The notes under the pieces: generated by a model
Seen by the model: the letters and a program-made list of their open reading frames with translations, nothing else
Told to the model about the DNA's origin: nothing
The model's database searches: none
Translations under genes and position numbers: made by a program
Source of the DNA: a virus
Reading direction: 5' to 3' (one strand)
Length of the DNA: 64,000 nucleotides
IMG/VR virus record: IMGVR_UViG_3300024289_000028
Coordinates: 1 to 64,000 of that record
Part shown: positions 1 to 8,411 of the stretch, piece by piece
Layout: each line of letters begins with the position of its first letter
Numbering within the stretch: the first letter of the stretch is position 1

Positions 1-152
1 CCGTTTTTGATCCAGCTGCGGCTACTGAACTAACATATGTTACCAATTTAAAAACAGGTATTCAATATAAATGGGATTTAGAGCAGTGGCTCAAATCATT
101 CGAAGGCGAATATGCTGCCGGAACGTGGAGATTTAACCTCGACGGAGAATAA
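1..152 (+). CDS. 3' end of an unrecognised protein (partial)
   Basis: An open frame entering from outside the window (codons in phase with position 3) runs to a TAA at 150-152. The visible 49 residues are mixed, with a WDLEQWLKSFEGEY segment and a tail ending WRFNLDGE. I do not recognise the family. It lies 8 bp upstream of the next + strand gene, so it is probably cotranscribed with it. Confidence 0.55.
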   Translation, partial: VFDPAAATELTYVTNLKTGIQYKWDLEQWLKSFEGEYAAGTWRFNLDGE

Positions 153-160
153 GTAAAGGT

Positions 161-550
161 ATGCAACAGCGTGCCGGACTACTATTTCTTGCCAAAAAAA
201 CAGAACGGATTTTGTTAATCTTAGAAGATTACAAATGGACCGTTCCTACTTTTCCAAGACAAAATACTTTATTAGAAGATGCCCAGGGTCTTTTAAGAGA
301 TTATTCTCAGGGTAGAATATTACCTATTGAATTATATCTTAGCGAAGATAAGGGGTTTGAATACGGCACTTATGTTTGTTTAGTTGAAGAAGAATTTTTA
401 ACAAGGGCTAGCCCAACAATATGTTGGAGCAGCATCGAATACTTGCCTAAAAATCTTCATAATGGTTTAAAAACCACACTAAATAATCAGCTTATTAAAA
501 CAAAAATTGAAACTATATTGGTCTTAGAAAATGATGAAAATACAAAATAG
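161..550 (+). CDS. Degenerate Nudix-fold-like protein
   Basis: A 129-aa protein. The pattern is a beta strand (GLLFLAKKTERILLILE), then WTVPTF, then a helix rich in acidic residues, then PIELYLSE and YGTYVCLVEEEF strands. This order resembles the Nudix hydrolase fold. The catalytic Nudix box (REXXEEXGU) is not intact: only a LLEDAQGLLRDYS helix is seen where it should be. Catalysis is therefore doubtful, and a binding or vestigial role is as likely. The ATG at 161 is preceded by AAAGG. It overlaps the next gene by 20 bp, suggesting translational coupling. The family call rests on fold-level resemblance only. Confidence 0.5.
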   Translation: MQQRAGLLFLAKKTERILLILEDYKWTVPTFPRQNTLLEDAQGLLRDYSQGRILPIELYLSEDKGFEYGTYVCLVEEEFLTRASPTICWSSIEYLPKNLHNGLKTTLNNQLIKTKIETILVLENDENTK

Positions 551-827
551 CGAACGCTTCAAACAGGAATATCAAAAATTTCAAGAAAGAATTTCTTTGG
601 TAACTGATTCTGATCTACAGAAAAAAATGATCGACATGCTATTGACGATCAAATCTAGAGTTCAAGCACTTGATCAACAGCATGATCATGTCTTTTTAAC
701 AGGCAAGGTTCCTAATGACATTACTGAAACTAGAAACGATCTAACCCAAGTAAGACGTGAGTTAGATCGTATGTTGACTAGTTGGGAATCTTCGATTAAG
801 CCTGTGCCTCACCCCAACGAAGAATAA
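531..827 (+). CDS. Small helical (coiled-coil) protein, function unknown
   Basis: A 98-aa, highly charged, almost entirely helical protein with heptad-like spacing over residues 8-50 and 68-90, and no membrane segment. Two adjacent ATGs (531 and 534) are equally possible starts; both overlap the end of the Nudix-like gene, so translation is probably coupled. Its last 32 bp overlap, in antisense, the 3' end of the convergent 2153-aa tail protein gene. I do not recognise the family. Confidence 0.6.
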   Translation: MMKIQNSERFKQEYQKFQERISLVTDSDLQKKMIDMLLTIKSRVQALDQQHDHVFLTGKVPNDITETRNDLTQVRRELDRMLTSWESSIKPVPHPNEE

Positions 828-3800
828 TTGATCCTGGCGTTGCGGTTCCTGTAACCTTATACACGTTAATAGCTAGTACGTCTGGCCCGTTCGGGAACGC
901 ACCTCTACCACCAATAGCTGTAGTTGTTAATTCTTTAAGTTCAGTTAATGATATAGCTGTAGTGTTTCCTGGGTTAGCAACGAACGAGAATACCTGTTCA
1001 CCCGGTAGCGCATACTGCGGATCACCAAACTGGAATGTAACCGTACCTGCTGCACTAATAGTTGCACTAGAAGTTTGTGTAAATGTAACACGCTGTACAA
1101 TTGTTGTTCCTAATTGTCTTGATGTTACTGAACCTACAGAAGTACCAGCTGGGAATTGTGTATAGCTGGTTGCAATACGAGTTCCTACCGATGCACTTGA
1201 TGCATTCCAAGTTGCTGATGTAAAGAACAAATAGTTAGTATTTGAGTAAGATGCTGCTGTACCTGCTGCCTGCACCGTTGTTGTTATGTTAGTGTTACCG
1301 GGAGATAAAGCATTACCATTGGCACTCATAACAATACGAGTATAAGCAGTTCCTGCAATAGTTACATATGAAGTAGTAACACTTGCTACGGTTTGACTAC
1401 TAATAACATAAGTTGTAGCACTTAAAATATCACCAACTTGAAGTTTTGATGCGGTATAATCTGCATTGGTTATTAAGAAATCGTTTCTAGCATTACTAAA
1501 TGCACTAGCATAAGAAATAGATGCTGCGCTAGAAACGGTTATTGATATATTAGAACTTGCCGGACTGGTTGCGTTTGCACCAGAACTCATATCAATCCTA
1601 GTATAAATTGTTCCTAAATATCCTCTAGTAATACCGGATATAGATTGGCCACCGGTAATGTATGTTGCCGCTGCTAGTCGATCGCCAACACGTAATGGTG
1701 TTGTAGATAATAATGCATCATATGCAGTATTAAGAATATAGAACGTAATGTTTCCTAACTGCAACGCATTAGCATATCCTGAAATTCCTGCAGGATTAGC
1801 AATAGCAGTAATTGTATTCGATACGGTAGTAAATCCTCTAGCACTAATTGTTGTAGTTAATGCTCCTTGAACGGTAGCTGTTGTTGTAAACGGTGCAACA
1901 CCACCCCAGTTAATAGAACCACCAAGTGCAATTTGTGCGAAGCTTGGTTGTCCACCAGATGCAGCACTGGATAAACCAGTCCAGGTAATCTTGGTAGGAT
2001 CTGTTGGATAATTTCTTGGGTTTAAAATACCTTCAACAACAATAGCACCCGTACCAGAGTCAGCAGTTAACGCAATTTCATTTAAGAGTAACTGCGCTCT
2101 GTTTAGCAGATCGCGTTCACCTAAATCTCCAACAATAGCGTTAGAAACTGAAGGCGCTAGTCGAATCATAAATGCTGTTTGTTTTGATGTTGTAAAACTC
2201 AAACCAGTTGACGCATAGTTAAAAATGTAACCGCGGTCTGTATCAAACATACCGTCAGTTAGTAAAGCTGAACCCCAGTGACTAATTGTTGGGGTTGTTG
2301 TACAACTAATTAATTGAACTCCTGCATTTACTAAATGTGCTGCGGCTGTTCCTGCCGAGAAAGTTCTGTTTTGGCCTGCTGTAAAGGCTAAGAAAGAAGC
2401 ATTTCTTGTACATCCTAGTAGTCTATTTCCAGATTTTCCAGAGTAAGAAATTAATTCGTTATCAACATATACGGTTCCAGTTGTTGGGAATCTTGATGCA
2501 TCTGTAAGATCCATATAGTTTTGACCGGAATTCATAGCTGCTGATAATTTGCTAACTGCTGATCTATTTTCAACTTCGTAGCGCACAGGCAAGTTAGCAG
2601 TACGCATATACGCTTCGGTATTTACGTTAGAGTTTCTTACCTTATGTAAGAATACAAATCTACCATCAGCTCCACGAAGCATCCATTCTACAAAACCAGC
2701 AGCATACCATGAGTATTGCATACCTAACATCTGCATACGCCATGGTAACATTTCGTAACCACTTGGTCCTGTTCCGTCAATAGGATCAATGTTCCAGTCA
2801 CGTTGAGGAATATACAATTCTGTAGTTACACAGACTCTTGCTCCTGTAATAGAGTTTGCGCCGCGCCAGTCTGGAGCCATAGTCATTGATGTTTGACTTG
2901 CTATACTTGTTACAATATGGCTCATCCCACGAATAACAATTTTGTCTCCAACTTTTAATTGATCTTGGAACCTAGTATTTGTACCAGTTACGGTATTGCT
3001 GTCTAGTGTAATTGAAACGGTTCCTGTTAATTGGTTTGTACTTGATCGACGAACCAACGCCATTTCTTGACCATCGTATTGATAGAATAAACCGTTTTGC
3101 TCATCAAATGCACCAATACGAACGGTTGATCCGTGCCAGCGTTTTAAAAGAACTTTGGCATCAGGTCCTAGTGTACCTGTGGTTGATGACAATGGTGCAT
3201 TTGATCTAACACGGAATCTACGTGCATCAACAATACTTTCAACGGTATAGTCACCATTAAATTCAAAATCTACCATACCAATAACTTCAATTTCTGCACC
3301 TGGTTGTAGTCCGTGGTCGTTGTCGTCACAGGTAAATGTAATATAACTATTAATTACCGTGTCAGCTGCTGTAGCAGAGGCAAGTGTATAACTTGGTGCA
3401 AACAAACCACCGGTGGTATACATAATACCTTTACCAGATTGGTAACGAATGTATTTTTTACTTTGACGAATTGCCTGTGCACCGTGACTTGGATTACCAG
3501 TACCTAGCTGAACACCGCCGTCAAATGGTCTATGTGTAAAGAAAGTATCTGGACGAGCGTATAATACTCCGGTTAGTGCAGATGCTGAGGTATCGATTGT
3601 ACCTGTTGTTCTAGCAGGAAATCTAATTTGAGTTGGTGTTGGAACTTGTGTTACTACATGAGGACCAGTTGCTAGTTGATGATTAGCTGATAACAAATCA
3701 ATACTCATGGCGCTTGTACCGTTACCTACTACGGCAAATCTACCAATACCTAAATATGTGGTATAGGCAATTTCTTCCCAAGTTGCTGTTCCTGTTGTAG

Positions 3801-6800
3801 TTCTTTCAGTAAATGAACCAGTTTCACCTGTAAATGATGTAAGTGCGCTGGTAGCACCGTCTGCAATAACAACAAAGTTGCTGTCACCGTAGGTACAATT
3901 ATTCCAGTTTGCTCCAGAAGGTAATGTAACCGAAGTCCATGTTGTTCCAGTTGTTGAATAAGCTGCGGTTGCTGATCCTCTTGCTACTGCAAAGAATCTA
4001 TTGTATCCGTAAGTTATTGAGCTCCATGTTGCTGAAGCAGGCAATGCTCCTGTAGCTGTCCATGTTAGTCCGTTATCAGCGGAATATGCTGCGGCTGTGC
4101 CGCCTGAAGCAATTGCCACAAAGTATGCTGACGATCCAATTAATCCTGCAGATACATCAGTCCATGTTGTCGAACTTGGTAATGCACCACCTGCTATCCA
4201 AGTTGCACCGTCTATCGAATATGCGGTTGCTGTGCCACCTGAAACAATTGCTACAAAATATCCTCCATAGAATGATACTGATGACCAAGATCCGGAAGAT
4301 GGCATTGTTGCAGCAGTCCATGTTGTGCCGCCGTTAGTAGAAAATGCTGCGGCTGTGCCTCCACTGGCAATTGCTACAAATACATCATTTGCACCAATGG
4401 TTCCTGCGGCTGTTGCAACCCAATTTCCGCTCGAAGGCAACGCTCCGCCTGCGCTCCATGATTGTCCATCTGTTGATCTTGCGGTGTTTGCAGAAGAACT
4501 ACCTGTTGCAATGAACACGCCATTAAGAGCTGAAGTGCTTGACCATGTAATTGAAGTTGGTAACGTTCTTGCTGTAGCAGTAAATCCCGGTGCTGGCTGT
4601 GATGAAATACTTGTTAAAATTGTAGTGCCTGGCAATAATCCGTGATTACTTGCAAAATCAACCTGAACGGTTGCAATAGCACCAACACTTAATGTTGTTC
4701 CGTCTGGAATTGCGCCAGTTAATGCTTCACTGATTGTTAATGTTGGATAAACAGAAACCGTATCTCCTGCATAAGGAGTACCTGATGCAGATACTGCGCC
4801 AATTGTTCCTCCACCAGCCGAGGTAACGGTTAATATACAATCATTAGTAGTCGACGATCCATCTAAACTTGAACCAGAAATTAAAATTCTATTTCCTACA
4901 TTATAACCTGATCCACCTGCACCTACACCAGCACTAACTACCGCTGAATAAACACCATCTGTTCTTGTAACATCAAATATTGCGCCTACGCCTGATACAA
5001 GTTCATTTGTAGCTGAAGTAATGTTATAACTAGCATCGCCTGTTGCACCAACGGGTGTTCCAATAAGTGTGTAGTCAACAATGCCGCCGGCAGTGACTCC
5101 ATCTACACTAATTGTAATATCGTTATCTGGGCTTACACCGCCTAGGTCTGTTCCTGCCCATGTTACAAAATCTCCTTGAGCGTAATTATTACCCGGTGTT
5201 GAGAGAGTAATCTGATAAGCACCAGTACCACCTGTTCTTACAACATTAATTTGAGCACCATTACCTGCGCCAGTTGTTGAAGATTGATTAATTGCAGTAT
5301 ATGTACCGCCGCCTGATATTCCTGTTCCAGAATATGTAAATCCAGTAACACCTCCCTGACTATCTACACTAGATACGGTAACAATAATATCGTTGTCTGG
5401 GCTTGTGCCGCCTAGCGATGTTCCGAGAATTACAATTCTGTCTCCAACAACATATCCGTCTCCGTTAATTGTACTATCGCCTAAGTCAGTTACGGTATAG
5501 ACACCACCGGATCTTGAAACAGCAAAATGAGCATTTGCTCCTGTGCTTTGAATATTTGTTCCGGTAACTGCAAGGTTAGATCCGTTAGCACCTAATTTAG
5601 TTAAGCCTAAGGCTGCGGATAAGTCTACTTGATTTCCGCCAATTGCATTAATAACTAACGCTGCACCAGAACCACTTGAAATAACCATGCCCTGTTGAAC
5701 GCCTGTTAAATCAACTAATTCAATTGATGTGTCTGCAGGAGTTGTACTTTCTTTATATCTTGCAGTAACCGTTCCAGAACCAATAACACCAGATACAGAT
5801 GTACCCGCAGCAATATTTGGAGATCCTGAAATTGGTGATCCAATGGTTGGACTAGTTCCGTTGAACGCTATTTGATATGATCCAGATGCTGTTGTAAATT
5901 TTGAGCTTACACTTAGGGTTGATCCGTTGCTATACACAGAAAACGTTGGTTGTCCAATTGATGCTCCGGTATAAAAACCTGCTTGTCTAATCTGAGCAAA
6001 ACTTGTAAACAGACTTTCTCCGTTAGTTGTTCCTACTTTAGCACTTGCATAATATGTAAATGACACAGAACTCGGTACACTATAAACTAAGAATGAACCT
6101 TCTGCACGAGCAAAACCGCTAACATTCGAACTAAGACCTTTTACCGTAATAGGTTGTTGTACGCTAAAACCGTGAGCTCCGGTTGTTGTTACCGTAATTA
6201 AAGAAGAACCAAAATAACCAGTATTAATTGATGCATCTGTGGTTATAGCTGAAACACTTAGGTCAGTTCCAGGCACTTCGTAAATAGAAGGATACATTCG
6301 AATTAAACCTAGTGCCTGCCATTTAGTAGGTTGTAATCCGTACTCAAAGTCAGCGTCAAGCATGGCCTGCGGAGCAGCAACACGCATACGTTCAATAGCA
6401 TCTGTACCAAATTGCCAAGGTCTAATTGTTTGGTATTCTTCTTCAACAAATATTTGTAGATTTGCCGATGATGTTAAATTTGATGTATCGTGAGACAAAT
6501 AAATTGTAGTGATAGTATCAGTTGTTTGAAACCATGTTCTAAAATCAACATCACTTAATAAGTTACCGTCACCGCTAGAACGTCCTTGTTTATATTCTAC
6601 AGATAATGTTTCTGTGGCGTCGGCAAAATTATAGATAATTTCACCGTCGTCTACATTAGTAATTAACAATAATTCATCTGGTGTAAATTTTCCTAATAGT
6701 CTAATAGAACTTACACCTGGAATCTTCGATGGCATTGCAGGAATACCGTCCTCGATAACCGAGCTGAATACATTCCATAATGCTGTATTGGCAGAATCTG

Positions 6801-7257
6801 CTCCTTCTTCGGCAGGTGCAGAAGGATATTTAATTTGAACGGTTACATTACCATATGATGGTGCAACCGTTTGATTTGTAAAAATATAATCATTAATAAC
6901 ATCTCTTAGATATTGTTGACCTGTTATCTCTGGGCTAACATCGCCTCGAATTTGAGGTTCGCCGTTAATCCAAAAATAATCTGCAACTTGACGACATTTA
7001 ACATTCCCGCCATATCTTAAATCGTGTATTATCGAATCAATAAAATATCCAACGTCTCTAAAACATTTGTCTGATGCATAAGAGTAACCAGAGTAAGGTG
7101 CAATATTATTAGTAATTTGATTATTAATAAACGCAACTACTTGATTTTGTAAAAATGTTTTATTTGCTGTTAGTAATGCTACCGCATTAGGAAACAGGTT
7201 ATCATTTTTACTAATCCCCGGTTCAAAAATATATTTTTTTATCTGTCGTTTTGCCAT
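796..7257 (-). CDS. Giant virion structural protein with Asp-box propeller repeats (tail fibre type)
   Basis: A 2153-aa Ser/Thr/Gly/Ala-rich protein. Residues ~20-95 hold one copy of the helical module (ANKTFLQNQ... CFRDVGYFIDSIIHDLRYGGN) that recurs in the two other giants. Residues ~295-330 carry an APQAMLDADFEYGLQPTKW segment, which I recall from T4-like marine phage structural proteins. Residues ~340-900 are low-complexity beta-rich repeats with recurring GG.SPDND and VG.RI.I.G. units. Residues ~895-1170 contain five Asp-box (BNR) motifs of the S-T-D-G-x-S/T-W type. A conserved block near residue 1520 includes GFVEWMLRGADGRFVF. Start ATG with an AGGA ribosome site. Probably an external tail or fibre component; the exact position in the virion cannot be read. 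Confidence 0.8.
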   Translation of the reverse strand: MAKRQIKKYIFEPGISKNDNLFPNAVALLTANKTFLQNQVVAFINNQITNNIAPYSGYSYASDKCFRDVGYFIDSIIHDLRYGGNVKCRQVADYFWINGEPQIRGDVSPEITGQQYLRDVINDYIFTNQTVAPSYGNVTVQIKYPSAPAEEGADSANTALWNVFSSVIEDGIPAMPSKIPGVSSIRLLGKFTPDELLLITNVDDGEIIYNFADATETLSVEYKQGRSSGDGNLLSDVDFRTWFQTTDTITTIYLSHDTSNLTSSANLQIFVEEEYQTIRPWQFGTDAIERMRVAAPQAMLDADFEYGLQPTKWQALGLIRMYPSIYEVPGTDLSVSAITTDASINTGYFGSSLITVTTTGAHGFSVQQPITVKGLSSNVSGFARAEGSFLVYSVPSSVSFTYYASAKVGTTNGESLFTSFAQIRQAGFYTGASIGQPTFSVYSNGSTLSVSSKFTTASGSYQIAFNGTSPTIGSPISGSPNIAAGTSVSGVIGSGTVTARYKESTTPADTSIELVDLTGVQQGMVISSGSGAALVINAIGGNQVDLSAALGLTKLGANGSNLAVTGTNIQSTGANAHFAVSRSGGVYTVTDLGDSTINGDGYVVGDRIVILGTSLGGTSPDNDIIVTVSSVDSQGGVTGFTYSGTGISGGGTYTAINQSSTTGAGNGAQINVVRTGGTGAYQITLSTPGNNYAQGDFVTWAGTDLGGVSPDNDITISVDGVTAGGIVDYTLIGTPVGATGDASYNITSATNELVSGVGAIFDVTRTDGVYSAVVSAGVGAGGSGYNVGNRILISGSSLDGSSTTNDCILTVTSAGGGTIGAVSASGTPYAGDTVSVYPTLTISEALTGAIPDGTTLSVGAIATVQVDFASNHGLLPGTTILTSISSQPAPGFTATARTLPTSITWSSTSALNGVFIATGSSSANTARSTDGQSWSAGGALPSSGNWVATAAGTIGANDVFVAIASGGTAAAFSTNGGTTWTAATMPSSGSWSSVSFYGGYFVAIVSGGTATAYSIDGATWIAGGALPSSTTWTDVSAGLIGSSAYFVAIASGGTAAAYSADNGLTWTATGALPASATWSSITYGYNRFFAVARGSATAAYSTTGTTWTSVTLPSGANWNNCTYGDSNFVVIADGATSALTSFTGETGSFTERTTTGTATWEEIAYTTYLGIGRFAVVGNGTSAMSIDLLSANHQLATGPHVVTQVPTPTQIRFPARTTGTIDTSASALTGVLYARPDTFFTHRPFDGGVQLGTGNPSHGAQAIRQSKKYIRYQSGKGIMYTTGGLFAPSYTLASATAADTVINSYITFTCDDNDHGLQPGAEIEVIGMVDFEFNGDYTVESIVDARRFRVRSNAPLSSTTGTLGPDAKVLLKRWHGSTVRIGAFDEQNGLFYQYDGQEMALVRRSSTNQLTGTVSITLDSNTVTGTNTRFQDQLKVGDKIVIRGMSHIVTSIASQTSMTMAPDWRGANSITGARVCVTTELYIPQRDWNIDPIDGTGPSGYEMLPWRMQMLGMQYSWYAAGFVEWMLRGADGRFVFLHKVRNSNVNTEAYMRTANLPVRYEVENRSAVSKLSAAMNSGQNYMDLTDASRFPTTGTVYVDNELISYSGKSGNRLLGCTRNASFLAFTAGQNRTFSAGTAAAHLVNAGVQLISCTTTPTISHWGSALLTDGMFDTDRGYIFNYASTGLSFTTSKQTAFMIRLAPSVSNAIVGDLGERDLLNRAQLLLNEIALTADSGTGAIVVEGILNPRNYPTDPTKITWTGLSSAASGGQPSFAQIALGGSINWGGVAPFTTTATVQGALTTTISARGFTTVSNTITAIANPAGISGYANALQLGNITFYILNTAYDALLSTTPLRVGDRLAAATYITGGQSISGITRGYLGTIYTRIDMSSGANATSPASSNISITVSSAASISYASAFSNARNDFLITNADYTASKLQVGDILSATTYVISSQTVASVTTSYVTIAGTAYTRIVMSANGNALSPGNTNITTTVQAAGTAASYSNTNYLFFTSATWNASSASVGTRIATSYTQFPAGTSVGSVTSRQLGTTIVQRVTFTQTSSATISAAGTVTFQFGDPQYALPGEQVFSFVANPGNTTAISLTELKELTTTAIGGRGAFPNGPDVLAINVYKVTGTATPGSIILRWGEAQA
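3920..4490 (-). repeat. Asp-box (BNR-type) repeats in the 2153-aa protein
   Basis: Five tandem units of about 40 residues, each ending in an Asp-box such as STDGQSW, SIDGATW or STTGTTW, separated by GALPSS..W and FVAIASGGTA segments. Asp-boxes mark beta-propeller blades in sialidases and related surface-binding proteins. Here they lack visible sialidase catalytic motifs, so binding or scaffold use is more likely. Confidence 0.75.
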
Positions 7258-7267
7258 TTAATTTTCC

Positions 7268-7861
7268 TTATGCTCCAAATGCAATTGCAAAAGCAGTTAC
7301 ACGAGAGTCTACGTAATCTTTTCTTGTTGCATGATTATTTGCAGTAGGAGATGCACCCAATGTTACTACTCCTGTTATAGCAGTAGTTCCAGATACTTCT
7401 AAATCTTCTACGCTTGCTATACCCTGCACGGTTAGTTCTCCGGAACTATCTCCGGGACCAATGTTTACTGATTTAAAATTTGCGTCGGCTGGTTCTCTTA
7501 ACCCAATATCAATATTGTCTATTGAGCCAACATCATTGGCACTTTGTATAAAAACGTTTCCGTTAACAATATTGATATAAGGAGTTGATCCTTGTGCGAC
7601 CGTAAAATCGCCGTCAATATTTAAAAATTCAAGTGTTCCTACACGAGTTAGATAGCTGTATCTAATAATTTCAGAAAGAGAAATTGTTGAGTCAGATGCA
7701 TCAATAACTGGGATTCCGTTAATTTCAAAATCACCGGTTGTACTAATGTTTCCAGATACGGTAATTGAGCCGGTTACGATTAGGTCCCCCAGTTCATTGA
7801 CTAGAAAACCCGGGCTTTTAAAGCCGCTTTTTGATTCAAATGGTATGTAAGTTACTGACAT
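7268..7861 (-). CDS. Short tail-fibre-like structural protein
   Basis: A 197-aa beta-rich protein. The N terminus (SKSGFKSPGFLVNELGDLIVTGSI) is followed by short repeated VSG/TG strands of the phage fibre type. The C terminus has ANNHATRKDYVDSR, a motif common at the distal end of phage fibre proteins. It ends 10 bp before the 2153-aa gene and probably forms a two-gene transcript with it from the late promoter at 7909. The GAGG element just upstream supports the ATG at 7861. Confidence 0.75.
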   Translation of the reverse strand: MSVTYIPFESKSGFKSPGFLVNELGDLIVTGSITVSGNISTTGDFEINGIPVIDASDSTISLSEIIRYSYLTRVGTLEFLNIDGDFTVAQGSTPYINIVNGNVFIQSANDVGSIDNIDIGLREPADANFKSVNIGPGDSSGELTVQGIASVEDLEVSGTTAITGVVTLGASPTANNHATRKDYVDSRVTAFAIAFGA

Positions 7862-7908
7862 AAAGCCCTCGCTATCCCCCCGACTTCAACTGCTACAAAG
7901 ACTATGTG

Positions 7909-7916
7909 TATTTATA
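7909..7916 (-). promoter_or_regulatory. T4-type late promoter TATAAATA
   Basis: Exact match to the T4 late promoter octamer on the minus strand, about 48 bp upstream of the start of the 197-aa fibre gene, in the gap after the 145-aa gene. The gp55 sigma factor that reads such sites is encoded at 55354-56202. Confidence 0.75.
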
Positions 7917-7926
7917 CGCAGCTTGA

Positions 7927-8364
7927 TTAAACTCTTGTAAGGTCGTTTAGGCTGTAAAAATAAGTGGCACTAAAAATCAACTTACCGCCTAATAAAAGGC
8001 TGGAATTGTCGTAAGTAGAACCGTCTGGACTAGACGCTGGCTGCGCCTTTAACTGAAGTTTTGACTCTGAAATTGTAGCTGTAATTTCCACTAAATTTTC
8101 GTTGATATTAGTTCTGCCGTAGATTGTAATATCTGCTTTACCCGATCCTGCAACCACCAAACATTTAATCATTTCTTTTCTAATATTGCTAACATCAACA
8201 ACAATAGTGTACTCTGCCGCGGCAAAATCCCCAACATACCATTCGTCAATTAGGGTATCTGACGTAACTGGTATCCAAGGTCCTTTGTAGGAGAAATTAA
8301 CTCCGTTTTGTAATCTTAGAGTATTTTTTAAACCACGTAGAAAGTATTTTGCAAAATTTAGCAT
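7927..8364 (-). CDS. Virion structural protein, unknown role
   Basis: A 145-aa protein with a short basic helical N terminus (MLNFAKYFLRGLKNTLR) followed by beta strands such as YTIVVDVSNIR, ADITIYGRTNI and GGKLIFSATYFYS. This is compatible with a small jelly-roll or decoration-type virion protein. No Shine-Dalgarno is visible. The ATG lies 7 bp downstream of a late promoter octamer, so the mRNA may be nearly leaderless. I do not recognise the family beyond resemblance to small structural proteins of T4-like aquatic phages. Confidence 0.6.
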   Translation of the reverse strand: MLNFAKYFLRGLKNTLRLQNGVNFSYKGPWIPVTSDTLIDEWYVGDFAAAEYTIVVDVSNIRKEMIKCLVVAGSGKADITIYGRTNINENLVEITATISESKLQLKAQPASSPDGSTYDNSSLLLGGKLIFSATYFYSLNDLTRV

Positions 8365-8371
8365 AGTAGTG

Positions 8372-8379
8372 TATTTATC
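8372..8379 (-). promoter_or_regulatory. Late promoter GATAAATA
   Basis: Minus-strand NATAAATA octamer between the terminator of the carbamoyltransferase cassette and the ATG at 8364. The spacing to the ATG is unusually short. Confidence 0.5.
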
Positions 8380-8386
8380 AGATAGT

Positions 8387-8409
8387 AAAAAAGCCCCTTT
8401 CGGGGCTTT
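8387..8409 (-). terminator. Rho-independent terminator after the carbamoyltransferase gene
   Basis: Minus strand: AAAGCCCC-GAAA-GGGGCTTT, an 8-bp stem with a tetraloop, followed by further T residues. It lies 3 bp after the stop codon at 8412 and separates the glycan cassette from the downstream structural genes. Confidence 0.9.
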
Positions 8410-8411
8410 GT

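Noticed and set aside
4062-4645. Plus-strand ORFs inside the 2153-aa gene
   Set aside because: They are antisense shadows of the repetitive Asp-box region; composition follows the repeats and they have no ribosome sites or neighbours.
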